A stretch of 64,000 nt of DNA, from positions 186,001 through 250,000 of the forward strand of contig NZ_KB893314.1 of assembly GCF_000374045.1 (NCBI RefSeq). Reading direction: 5' to 3'. Positions 17,157 to 27,873 of this stretch are shown here, in pieces. Positions within the stretch are counted from its first letter, which is position 1; every line of letters starts with the position of its first letter. A program made the translations under genes and the position numbers. The stretch is from Segetibacter koreensis DSM 18137. GTDB lineage: Bacteria > Bacteroidota > Bacteroidia > Chitinophagales > Chitinophagaceae. The notes below the pieces were generated by a model. It ran no database searches. It saw only the letters and a program-made list of their open reading frames with translations, and was not told where the DNA came from.

Positions 17157-17438
17157 TCATGAGCGTATTTCAACGCCAGTCCAGATGCTATCGGTTGTTT
17201 TCGTAAGCCTTGTACCGCCTCTTCCACCTAATCCAAGGCTCACCTTTACATTATCAGCAGAGGGTGCCACAATGCGGAAGCGCACATAACCTTGCGAATT
17301 TACCTGTGGGTACATTTGTCCGGGCTGGTTTAAAGTGGAAGGCTTGAAGTCTTCTGGTACATTAGCTTGGGCTAAACAGGTTTGTGCACCTAATGTAGCT
17401 AGCGAGAGAATAATCAGATGTTTTAATTTCATATACAA
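17157..17438 (-). pseudogene. N-terminal stub of a CE1-type esterase (E-set domain only)
   Basis: The 93-residue frame has a signal peptide (ending QTCLAQAN). Then comes VPEDFKPSTLNQPGQMYPQV and FRIVAPSADNVKVSLGLGGR, ending TTDSIWTGVEIRS. This is the beta-sandwich (E-set/CBM48-like) leader found before the catalytic domain of Bacteroidota esterases. The same module appears inside the neighbouring double esterase ([16 protein letters not shown], then [13 protein letters not shown]). Here the protein stops just where GFHYY would begin, and no catalytic remnant is found in the next 200 bases. It is most likely a deletion remnant of a paralogue of the adjacent enzyme, though a short secreted protein cannot be excluded. 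Confidence 0.75.
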
Positions 17439-17537
17439 GATTCTAAACCGTTGAGTTTTATTTTTTAAAAATAGTCATTATTGCCAACCGAAAGCTTTTT
17501 GCTATCACCCCGTAAAGCTTAACTTTTTGATTTACTT

Positions 17538-19526
<1,989 letters not shown>

Positions 19527-19529
19527 TTA

Positions 19530-20384
19530 TTATTTTTTCATTTTGTAACCTAACAATGGCAACATTGCAGCAGCGTATCTCCTGCCCAATTCTCGGTAAC
19601 CTGCCGCGTTGAAATGAAGGTGGTCTGCAGCAACCGTACACCCGGCAGATGAAATAACATGAGCAGTAGGTATCGTTTGCGGCAGGTTATCAATAATGGT
19701 ATTCATCCTTGCGCAAATACCACCCTGGTCTGCATTGACCACTTCGCCTGAAAGCAATGGAACCGAGGCTGCATCTAAACTCAAATCTTTTAGCAGGTTA
19801 TTATACACAACGTTTACCTTTTGCGGCCACGTGGTGTCACCGGTATTGGATTCCCCCTGGTGTAAAAGAATTCCTTTAACCACTCCATCCTTCTGTGCGA
19901 GTTTAGCCATCTCTACCAAACGGGCATACGGATTGCCTTCGTATTCTTTTATTATCCCTTTCATCCAAACCGGCGCGGTATCGGCGTAGGATTGATAATT
20001 TTCTTTATCAAACAGCTCAATTTTACATCCACCCACCGCAACGTTAATGATACCTACCCTTACGCCTGTAGGAAGATTAGCAAGCAACGTTCTTCCAAAA
20101 TAGTCAGCTGGCGTCAAGCCGGTATGACAACGGCATAATGGGGGTACAGCCTGATACCAATTGCCTTTTGCTCTGTTTAGATCGGGACAATCAACCGCTT
20201 GCATCATGAGAAACCGGCCATTTGCCGTGGTATCCTGTGGTTCAAATTTAGCATTGCCTTCCATGTTGGATTGTCCAAGACAAAGGAAAACGAAAAACTT
20301 TTTATCCTGAGAAAAAGAAGAAAATACTATCAGGAAAAGTGCGGAGCAGAGCACAAGGCCTTTTCTTATGGTTGTGTAATTCAT
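19530..20384 (-). CDS. Carbohydrate esterase family 6 (acetylxylan esterase), SGNH fold
   Basis: A 284-residue secreted enzyme; the signal peptide ends near FSSFSQ. The SGNH block I motif CLGQSNMEG puts the nucleophile serine at about 39. IINVAVGGCKIELF and ILLHQGESNTGD are blocks II and III, and the catalytic Asp/His pair is in ADHLHFNAAGYRELG (about 254 and 257). This pattern is the CE6/sialate-O-acetylesterase type. Within a locus with GH43, GH51 and CE1 it most likely removes acetyl groups from xylan or pectin. It lies upstream of and close to the double esterase. No obvious promoter was found in the long decayed stretch upstream. Confidence 0.92.
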   Translation of the reverse strand: MNYTTIRKGLVLCSALFLIVFSSFSQDKKFFVFLCLGQSNMEGNAKFEPQDTTANGRFLMMQAVDCPDLNRAKGNWYQAVPPLCRCHTGLTPADYFGRTLLANLPTGVRVGIINVAVGGCKIELFDKENYQSYADTAPVWMKGIIKEYEGNPYARLVEMAKLAQKDGVVKGILLHQGESNTGDTTWPQKVNVVYNNLLKDLSLDAASVPLLSGEVVNADQGGICARMNTIIDNLPQTIPTAHVISSAGCTVAADHLHFNAAGYRELGRRYAAAMLPLLGYKMKK

Positions 20385-21204
20385 ATGGTAACTTGTATGT
20401 TAATAAATGATGTTGATTAATCATTTTGTCGTGTTATCCCACGCGGTTGCCACTTAAATGCATTAGCCTAAACAAATTCAACTGCCTGTCGGGACACTGA
20501 TGAAAATAGGTACCGGAGTATGACTCCGGCGGATGTTCCATACTTCATGAATAAAGTCGCATCGTCCTGGATACTCTTTTTACCATTCCTTATCTTTTCC
20601 AAACAGTTGTAAACCATTGTCATGTTCGTCGTCACACGCAATGATTGGTACGGGAACCCACTAAGTATACAGCGTGAACCTTGCGGGGGTACAAGGGTAC
20701 CGCTAGTGTTTTTAATTGTAAAGGATTTTACCTGTCTACCGGCAACAATGCATTCACAATGTGCTGGCTTGACTTTAAGTGCTTAATACTTTGCGCCCTT
20801 AGTCTATATTCGGTTGACTCAATTTCATTTCCACCATTAGCGAATACTCTCAAGCTAAGTCGACACTAACTATTTACTTTCAGGTCTTGACTACTACTTT
20901 TTCGAGGAATACTTCTAACACCTCTATTAAGGCGCACAACATTTATCAACGAAAAGAGTTCCAGCTACTTCCATTGCAGATGCGACAATAACCTGAAGGT
21001 GTAATAATACGGATTTATTTTAGTTAAATAGTTTGCATATTGTTTTACTCTTTACCTAATCACCTTATAAAAGCATTATCTCTTGTTTGTGACTTTGTGG
21101 TCTATCATCATTTTAGAACCATTCCCAATCTTAAAAGAACTTTTTTGTCACAATTAAATTTTCGTTTTTCGGCTTGCACTGCAAATACGGATAAAAAGAA
21201 TGTG
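20385..21204. other. Intergenic stretch with probable decayed coding sequence
   Basis: No intact gene. On the minus strand two pieces look like former protein. One (about 20670-20470) reads VPVPIIACDDEHDNGLQLFG, a stop, then EYPGRCDFIHEVWNIRRSH and PVPIFISVP. The other (about 20855-20720) reads LRVFANGGNEIESTEYRLRA before a stop at VDR. I cannot assign either to a family. They lie between CE6 and a broken GH106-like gene and may be remains of another locus enzyme. The rest (about 20880-21190) shows nothing recognisable. Confidence 0.3.
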
Positions 21205-21892
21205 TTATTTAATCGCTACTATTTTAACAGGTCCTAATAATCCTGACGGTTGCAGCGGTGAATTAGCTTGATAGAAAGGCATGGCAGTATATGTAATTTT
21301 GTTAGATATACCTGGTTGCGCATCCCCAATGAGGCGGTTTACCCATAGGTTGACTACTTTTATCTCCACCTTGTTTTCACCAGCTTTTAGCACACCCGTA
21401 ACATCTACACGGTATGGGTGTTTCCAGACCACTCCTAATGATTTTTTATTCACTACTACTTCTGCCAGATTTTTTACATCACCCAGGTCTAACCAGATTT
21501 GCGAGCCTTTGGCAAGTGAGTTTCCTTGCATATGGACAGTCTTTGTATAAGTAGCTGTACCGGAGAAATATTTAATACCCGCATCGTTGTTTTCTGTATA
21601 AGAAGTCAACTTGTCAAAAGTTGTATTTGCAGGTGCACCGAGATTAGGCTGAAATGCTACATCAAGGGCCTTCAATGGTTGTTATTGCTTTTTCTGTTGT
21701 TGCAGGGAGGGTAGCAGTTGTTTTTGTTGCAGGTACTTGAAACACCACAAACACAGCATCATTAGGGGTTAATGCAAGATCGACCTTTGTCACTCCGTTT
21801 GCAATTACATAAGAAGCATTTTCTGTTTTACCTGTTTCAGGATGCCATATCTGCGGAGCTTTACTACCCAATTTGTTTTGGCGTTTACCCAT
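21205..21892 (-). pseudogene. C-terminal remnant of a GH106-like glycoside hydrolase
   Basis: Two frames join into one degraded protein. The upstream one (about 21892-21662) reads PQIWHPETGKTENASYVI with DLALTPNDAVFVVF. The downstream one (to 21205) reads IKYFSGTATYTKTVHM, IWLDLGDVKNLAEVVVNKKS, LGVVWKHPYRVDVTGVL and LWVNRLIGDAQPG, ending PSGLLGPVKIVAIK. This is the beta-rich end of GH106-type alpha-L-rhamnosidases and related GH2-like enzymes, where YFSGTATY, LDLGDV and NRLIGD are conserved. The parent is usually near 1000 residues; only about 225 remain, with a shift near 21665. It marks a lost rhamnose- or pectin-active enzyme of the locus. Confidence 0.8.
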
Positions 21893-22124
21893 CTATCTAA
21901 GTAACCTATAACAACAGCTTTTGAAGCCAGCGATCATGCATCGAGAGAATAGAATATTTTGAAGCAATTTATTATACAAAAGAGTCCGTGTTCCTTCTTA
22001 ATCATTCTGCCAGTCTTTAACTGCAATTTATTACAGGTGATTACGTTTGAGAAGACATTTTATGGCTTTTATTAATTTTAAAAAATGTTGGTTTATAAGT
22101 TCTATTGATTTTGAATTTATAATA

Positions 22125-23579
22125 TCACCCCGACGCCAATCCTATTTTTTCTTCAAGATCAAAAACATCTTTCAGAGCTCTCTTGGCGGCGTAATATCCG
22201 CACATGCCATGCACTCCCCCACCTGGCGGGGTCGATAATGAACAGATATATAAACCTTTGGCAGAAGTGCGATATGGAGAAAGACTTATCACAGGTCTTG
22301 TATACAATTGTGTTATATCAATTACGCCGCCGTTTATATCACCACCTATATAATTCGGATTATACTCCTGCATTTGAAAAGTATTTATGGTATGTCTTGC
22401 AAGTATCCGTTCCCTAAAACCAGGAGCAAAACGCTCTACCTGTTGTTCGATGGCTTCAGTCATGTCAACCTGCGATCCGTTTGGTACATGACAATAGGCC
22501 CATGCCGTATGCCTTCCTGCAGGTGCTCGTGATGCATCATACACACTTTGCTGTGCAAGCAAGACAAATGGCTTTTCAGCAATTTTGCCTTTAGACGTCA
22601 GTAGTTCTGCACTCGCAATTTCCGCAAACGTATTTCCCAAGTGTATTGTTCCCGCTTTGCTGCATGCATCAGCAGTGAAAGGGATCGTATCATCGAGCGC
22701 CCAGTCGATTTTGAATACACCCATTCCGTATCGGTACCTGTTCATCTGCCATTTATACAAAAAAGAAAATCTTTGCCCTGCTATTTTTAGTAATTGCTTT
22801 GGCGTCACATCAAATAATACTGCATCAGATACCGGAAGATCATCCAAGTGCTGAACATGAAAATTTGTTTGGATTTTTCCGCCGATTGATACAAAATAAG
22901 AGGCTAAAGCATTGGCAATGGAATATGATCCTCCCTTTGGAATCGGCCATCCTCTTAAGTGCCCGGTTGCCATCAATACCAGTCCTATAGCCGAAGAAGC
23001 AATATTGCTTAATGGCTGAATGGAATGAGCACACATACCCCCCCACAAACCTTTAGCTTCCTTTGTGACAAAACGGTTAGCTAAAAACTTAGCAGAGGTT
23101 ATGGCGTTTAAACCAAATTGTGCAAGAGCTACCGGATGATCGGGAAAGTGAAGAGGCCCTAGCACATCGGGAGCAAGCTTTGGCCAGTCCTTGACTAATG
23201 GCCTCATCAACTTAAGGTACTGTTTCTCATCTCTTCCCAGAGACTGTGCTGTTTCCTCTACTGACCTGAACAAAGCTGCTGCACCTCCATCATCGAAAGG
23301 ATGAGCTGCGGATACTTCAGGATAAATATATTCGAGGCCAAATTGATGTAAAGGTAATTGCCGAAAAAAAGGAGAACCTGCGGCGAGTGGATGAATAGCA
23401 GAACAAACATCATGTTTAAATCCTGGAAGCGTTAACTCTTTTGTCCGCAACCCACCACCGATGGTTTCTTTCATTTCAAGCAGCAAAACAGACAAACCTG
23501 CTCTTTGCATAGTAATCGCCGCTGACAAGCCATTTGGTCCGGAACCTACTACAATTGCATCATAATCCTTTCTTGCCAT
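22125..23579 (-). CDS. Phytoene desaturase-like NAD(P)/FAD-dependent oxidoreductase
   Basis: A 484-residue flavoprotein. The N-terminal dinucleotide-binding motif VGSGPNGLSAAITMQRAG is followed by LLLEMKETIGGGLRTKELTL, the typical second signature of the amine oxidase/phytoene desaturase superfamily (COG1233). The C-terminal FAD contact is in GLYICSLSTPPGGGVHGMCG. Members act on diverse, often unknown hydrophobic substrates; genuine carotenoid enzymes are only one branch. No carotenoid genes are nearby, so I do not assign crtI. It is the only intact gene between a broken GH106-like gene and broken cyanophycinase and SusD genes, and it reads in the same direction as those remnants. Confidence 0.88.
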   Translation of the reverse strand: MARKDYDAIVVGSGPNGLSAAITMQRAGLSVLLLEMKETIGGGLRTKELTLPGFKHDVCSAIHPLAAGSPFFRQLPLHQFGLEYIYPEVSAAHPFDDGGAAALFRSVEETAQSLGRDEKQYLKLMRPLVKDWPKLAPDVLGPLHFPDHPVALAQFGLNAITSAKFLANRFVTKEAKGLWGGMCAHSIQPLSNIASSAIGLVLMATGHLRGWPIPKGGSYSIANALASYFVSIGGKIQTNFHVQHLDDLPVSDAVLFDVTPKQLLKIAGQRFSFLYKWQMNRYRYGMGVFKIDWALDDTIPFTADACSKAGTIHLGNTFAEIASAELLTSKGKIAEKPFVLLAQQSVYDASRAPAGRHTAWAYCHVPNGSQVDMTEAIEQQVERFAPGFRERILARHTINTFQMQEYNPNYIGGDINGGVIDITQLYTRPVISLSPYRTSAKGLYICSLSTPPGGGVHGMCGYYAAKRALKDVFDLEEKIGLASG

Positions 23580-23588
23580 GCCTGTTTT

Positions 23589-24081
23589 TTATTTAAATTT
23601 TTCGGCCTTAAATAACACTTCACCATCCCGTTTAATTTGCCACCTGGTGATGGGGTTTACATGATAACCGTCAATGTCGCTACCCCTAGTATTTATCAAC
23701 TGCATTAAATTCTTTGCGAGCCAACGTATTTAAATATGCATCTGCAATCCGCCATTGACACCGCCATCAAATTACACTGCTGTTGCTTTTTTTTAAAGGT
23801 GCCACAAACCTCTCTTTGTTGGCTTCTTTTGGGTCTCTCGGATGTAAAAGGGTCGCATGCTTTATGCCTAATGCCTTTAACGTCTTCACTGTTTTATCAC
23901 GACTTTTTTTTATGGAGGCATCTTCGCCTGCCGTAGGTATTACAACAATGTCAGCTTTCTGTTTCCTCCGGCAAGTTGTATCAAGCTGTCACAATTTCTT
24001 GTCCTACCTTTCCGCCCCCGACAATCACCAGCGATCCTTTTCCGGTTCGACAGTTTTTTCAGTTTGTTGAGGCTTCACCTC
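23589..24081 (-). pseudogene. Decayed cyanophycinase-like peptidase (S51 family)
   Basis: The minus strand shows successive pieces in different frames. They are GSLVIVGGGKVGQEIV, SLIQLAGGNRK, ADIVVIPTAGEDASIKKSRD, LKALGIKHATLLHPRDPKEA, then FDGG and QWRIADAYLNTLARKEFNAV, and finally DGYHVNPITRWQIKRDGEV with a stop at 23591. GSLVIVGGG, IVVIPTA and the WFDGGxQ pattern (here broken by a TAA) are hallmarks of cyanophycinase-like serine peptidases. At least three frameshifts, in-frame stops and loss of the middle region with the catalytic GxSAGA segment are evident. These enzymes cleave aspartate-arginine polymers or related isopeptides. The gene ends ten bases before the FAD oxidoreductase start and probably once shared an operon with it. 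Confidence 0.82.
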
Positions 24082-24168
24082 CGTTTAAAATAAAAGTAAC
24101 AAAGTAAATTGCTATTAAAATATTTTTTTATAATTAAATATTGATAAGTAATAATTGTCGTTAACTGA

Positions 24169-24306
24169 TTAATACCCTTGATTTTGTTCTATGTTGCTGT
24201 TTGATACGATTTCGCTGGTTGGTATAGGAAATACATTTATTTTAATCTGCAATTCCTAATACAACCGCTATTCTTCCTCGCTACAAGGTCAAAACAACGG
24301 TCTGCC
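24169..24306 (-). pseudogene. C-terminal stub of a second SusD-like protein
   Basis: The minus strand reads RCFDLVARK, then after a shift INVFPIPTSEIVSNSNIEQN and QGY followed by a stop at 24169. FDLVR and the ending FPIP-x-x-EI-x-x-N-x-x-x-QNPGY are the signature of SusD C-termini, as in the intact copy at 7313. Only about 45 codons remain. No SusC remnant was found beside it. Lying just upstream of the decayed cyanophycinase and in the same orientation, it indicates a former second SusCD-linked locus. Confidence 0.8.
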
Positions 24307-24557
24307 TAATTAGTTGAAAGAGCAATTGTTAATCAGAAATTTTTCCTTTACGTTCTGCAAAAAGATCTTGAAGAAAGTTCTACAAAAAATTTTTAGATTA
24401 GATAGATTAGAATTATCTATCGTTAAGGAACTGAAAGAAGCAATTAAAAGAAATAGCAACGAGAATAATTTAATACTATGTATGTGTTTTATTCCGTTGG
24501 TGCAAGTGAAGAATTAGTAACTGAACTTTATATTAAAAGCAAGTAAATTAAACGACA

Positions 24558-26594
24558 ATGAATCTCTCACATCACCATTCGCACCATGAGGATAGCAATA
24601 CAGTTCCTGCCGCAAAGTTGCATCACAAAGAGGCAGACGAGCATGAAGGGCACGATAAACATTCTGGTCATCATACTGCAGACTTTCTAAAACGGTTTTG
24701 GATTTGTCTTACCCTCACTCTGCCTGTTCTTTTGTTAAGCCATATGATACAACAATGGCTTGGGTTTAATTTAAGATTTAATGGAGATAGTTACATATTA
24801 CTACTATTAGCCTGTATAATTTATTTCTATGGAGGCATGCCTTTTTTTAAAGGCATGATAAGTGAAGTGAAAGACCGTGCAATAGGGATGATGACATTAG
24901 TAGCCTTGGCAATTTCGGTCGCATTCTTCTATAGTGTGGCGGTTGTGTTTGGCTTAAAAGGGATGGACTTCTTTTGGGAGCTTGCCACACTTATCGATAT
25001 AATGCTTTTGGGCCACTGGTTAGAAATGCGTTCTACAATGGCGGCGTCAAACGCATTACAATCACTGGTAGCCTTATTGCCTTCAATAGTACATGTAGAA
25101 AGAAATGGTATTGTAACAGATGTGAATGTAAAGGAATTAAAGAGAGACGACATTGCTGTAATAAAACCGGGTGAAAAAATACCAGCGGATGGTGTAGTTA
25201 CGGAGGGCAGCTCTTATGTAAATGAAAGTGTTTTAACGGGCGAAAGTTTACCTGTAAAAAAAGAGAACGAAGCAAAAGTAATTGCAGGTGCAATAAACGG
25301 CGATGGGTCTTTGAAAATCAAAGTAACAGGTACTGGTGAAGATAGCTACCTGAATAAAGTGATAACACTTGTACAATCAGCGCAAAGCGCAAAATCGAAT
25401 ACACAAAATCTTGCAGATAGAGTAGCGAAATGGTTAACCATTATTTCAATAGCTGTAGGTGTTTTCACCTTTATTGCATGGTTTCCCAATCATGATCTGG
25501 CCTTTGCCTTAGAGCGCATGGTAACAGTTATGGTAACATCTTGTCCTCATGCTCTTGGGGTAGCAATACCTCTGGTAGTTGCCATTTCGACTACAGCTTC
25601 GGCAATGCATGGTTTGCTTATAAGAAATCGAACTGCTTTTGAAAATGCAAGAAAACTCACTACAATTATATTCGATAAAACCGGTACACTTACTAAAGGT
25701 TCACATGAAGTACAAACGGTAATTAGCCGATCAGATAAATACAGTAATGATGAAGTATTGGAGTATGTAGCAGCAGTGCAACAACAATCAGAACATTACA
25801 TTGCGAGAGGTATACTAAGAAAACTAAAAGAGAAAAATCTTGAGCTATGGCCATCATTAGATTTTAAATACATACAAGGTGTTGGAGTTTCGGGAACCGT
25901 AAATGGCAAACAGGTAGTTGCAGGCGGTCCTAATTATTTCGCCCGAGAGAATAAGCCAGTTCCCGAAATACCAAAAGAAATTGACCAGAATACAGAGACT
26001 GCAACTTATGTATTAGTTGATAATGAACTTGCAGGTTTTATAACATTATCTGACACTATTCGTGAAACTGCATCAGAAGCTATTGCCCAGCTTAAAAGCA
26101 TGAATATTAAATCTTATCTGCTTACCGGCGATAACAATAAAATTGCATCTTCTGTAGCCACTAAGTTAAATATGGATGGATATTTTGCAAATGTGTTACC
26201 TCACGAAAAACTTGATAAAATAAAAGAGTTCCAATCAAAAGGTGAAGTGGTAGCCATGACAGGCGACGGTGTTAATGACGCACCAGCCTTAGCGCAGGCT
26301 GATATAGGAATTGCAGTAGGTAGTGGCACAGATGTAGCTGCAGAAACAGCAGATATCATTTTAGTAAACAGCGACCCAAAAGACGTTGTGCAAATGATCG
26401 ACTTTGGAAGAAAGACCTATCGTAAAATGATACAAAATCTTGCTTGGGCTGTCGGATATAATGTTGTCGCCATTCCTTTGGCAGCAGGTGTCTTATATCC
26501 TTACTTTATGCTAAGTCCTGCAATGGGAGCTGTACTTATGAGTTTAAGCACAGTAATCGTTGCTATTAACGCAAGAACTTTGAAACTACAATAA
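24558..26594 (+). CDS. copB: Copper-translocating P-type ATPase, CopB type (P1B-3)
   Basis: A 678-residue inner-membrane pump. The N-terminus is a histidine-rich tail (about 20 His in the first 40 residues) instead of a CxxC metal-binding domain. The membrane metal site is CPH (residues 329-331, in VTSCPHALGVAIP), the mark of the CopB/P1B-3 group. Phosphorylation site DKTGTLT has its aspartate at 373. TGES lies in the actuator domain and GDGVNDAPALAQAD is the hinge motif. CopB pumps export Cu from the cytoplasm to resist copper stress; some members handle Cu(II) or Ag. No copper regulator or chaperone is adjacent. The start ATG is preceded by AT-rich DNA without a recognised promoter. Confidence 0.95.
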   Translation: MNLSHHHSHHEDSNTVPAAKLHHKEADEHEGHDKHSGHHTADFLKRFWICLTLTLPVLLLSHMIQQWLGFNLRFNGDSYILLLLACIIYFYGGMPFFKGMISEVKDRAIGMMTLVALAISVAFFYSVAVVFGLKGMDFFWELATLIDIMLLGHWLEMRSTMAASNALQSLVALLPSIVHVERNGIVTDVNVKELKRDDIAVIKPGEKIPADGVVTEGSSYVNESVLTGESLPVKKENEAKVIAGAINGDGSLKIKVTGTGEDSYLNKVITLVQSAQSAKSNTQNLADRVAKWLTIISIAVGVFTFIAWFPNHDLAFALERMVTVMVTSCPHALGVAIPLVVAISTTASAMHGLLIRNRTAFENARKLTTIIFDKTGTLTKGSHEVQTVISRSDKYSNDEVLEYVAAVQQQSEHYIARGILRKLKEKNLELWPSLDFKYIQGVGVSGTVNGKQVVAGGPNYFARENKPVPEIPKEIDQNTETATYVLVDNELAGFITLSDTIRETASEAIAQLKSMNIKSYLLTGDNNKIASSVATKLNMDGYFANVLPHEKLDKIKEFQSKGEVVAMTGDGVNDAPALAQADIGIAVGSGTDVAAETADIILVNSDPKDVVQMIDFGRKTYRKMIQNLAWAVGYNVVAIPLAAGVLYPYFMLSPAMGAVLMSLSTVIVAINARTLKLQ

Positions 26595-26929
26595 GTCATT
26601 AAGGTCAAGATATTAGTGACGACAATCATGAAAGTAGCCAGTTAATGCCCACATTTAAAGCAGTTTTAAAAGCGTCACGAACAGTTAAAAAAAGATAAGT
26701 ATCAGTTAAGAGCATCAGCCACAATAAGACGGCATGGGCCAGGTGAAGCTCTTCTTTTCATGCCTAATTTCATTTATTTCTTACCTAGTCACAATTTGTA
26801 CTAGGTTCTCCACTTAAATTTGGAAAATGATGAAGAAAAAAATGTTGAATGGGCTATGCATTATCCAGAGGAAATAACCGCTACATTTGAACGGCACTGT
26901 TGGAAATATAAATAACCAAATCAAATAAT
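26595..26929. other. Intergenic stretch, nothing firm
   Basis: A short plus-strand frame just before the DinB gene reads NDEEKNVEWAMHYPEEITAT followed by FERHCWKYK and a stop near 26914. It has a protein-like composition but no start and no family that I recognise; it may be a remnant. The rest shows no gene or clear signal. Confidence 0.3.
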
Positions 26930-27421
26930 ATGCTGAATCAAGCTTTCATTGCAGAACTAAAACACGAAGCTGCATCCACAAAGAGAATTTTAGAAAGAGT
27001 CCCTGAAGGAAAATTTGACTGGAAGCCGCATGAAAAATCAATGACGCTGGGCCGGCTGGCTTCGCATGTTGCTGAACTGCCAGGTTTTCTAAATTCTATA
27101 TTAACGATGGATGAATTTGATTTTGCTAAGGGAGATTACAAGGCTTCACATGCAAATACACCGGAAGAACTGATGAACGTTTTTCAACAAAAATTAGATG
27201 AAGTTGTACAGACGCTGCAAAATACAAGCGATGAAAAAATGCAGGCGAACTTTACATTGCAAAGCGGCGGTCACGTCATTGCTACAGTTCCCCGAATGGT
27301 GGCCATTCGTTCAATGGCGTTGAATCATATCATTCATCACCGTGGACAAATAGCGGTGTACCTTCGCTTACTCGATATTCCGGTTCCGGGCATGTATGGT
27401 CCAAGTGCGGATGAAATGTAA
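26930..27421 (+). CDS. DinB-family four-helix metal-binding protein
   Basis: A 163-residue cytoplasmic protein with the DinB/YfiT-like plan. It opens FIAELKHEAASTKRILERVP and has a first metal histidine in LGRLASHVAELPGF. The second and third are in MALNHIIHHRGQIAVYLRLL, and the protein ends VPGMYGPSADEM, a frequent C-terminus in this group. Family members are metal-dependent, sometimes thiol S-transferases, but most have no known role, and the damage-inducible link is historical. It is a single gene, converging on map with a 450-base gap that holds a hairpin. Confidence 0.88.
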   Translation: MLNQAFIAELKHEAASTKRILERVPEGKFDWKPHEKSMTLGRLASHVAELPGFLNSILTMDEFDFAKGDYKASHANTPEELMNVFQQKLDEVVQTLQNTSDEKMQANFTLQSGGHVIATVPRMVAIRSMALNHIIHHRGQIAVYLRLLDIPVPGMYGPSADEM

Positions 27422-27873
27422 ATTCTGGCGTTGTTCGCAGGGAAGCAGGTAACCAAACAGTAATATTTTTCTGGCTTCTGTTGATTCTGGGGCGGGTAAC
27501 AGGTGAAAGGATTATAGTTTCTCGTAGTTTCTTGTACCTCTAAAATTATTACTAAATGCTGTCTGTCAAGGGCAGCATTTACTGTTTATGGTCATTGTTC
27601 AGCATTCTGACTAACATAACAGCCGGGCTGAGTCTTTTGTCTGGTTTCGCTGCTGGCTTTTTCCATCATCGTTCTTTAGGTTTGATTGTTTTACACGTAT
27701 CTAAGCTGTCAGTTACAACTGCTGTTAACTTCTAGGGGCCGGCGTGGGCGACATTTTAGTCCTAAGCTGATTAAAATTTCTGCATTCAACATTGAAGGTC
27801 GGCCAAGTAAAACTCTATTACCCAATTATTACATCAAATGCGGATTAGCGGTTCGCGATAGTTGTCTTGTATT
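27422..27873. other. Convergent spacer with one hairpin, otherwise empty
   Basis: Between the DinB gene and map. TAAATGCTG (27553-27561) and CAGCATTTA (27573-27581) form a perfect 9-bp stem with an 11-base loop. It may end transcription from one or both sides, though no long U-run follows. I see no gene in the remaining bases. Confidence 0.45.

Noticed and set aside
22125-23579. Naming the FAD oxidoreductase crtI
   Set aside because: Motifs fit the wide phytoene-desaturase-like superfamily, but no carotenoid genes are nearby and many members have other roles.
24314-24517. 67-codon frame before copB
   Set aside because: Lysine-rich, no recognised motif, lies in a decayed zone; coding not supported.
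26815-26914. NDEEKNVEWAMHYPEEI frame before the DinB gene
   Set aside because: About 30 codons without a start and without a family match; at most a remnant, not called as a gene.
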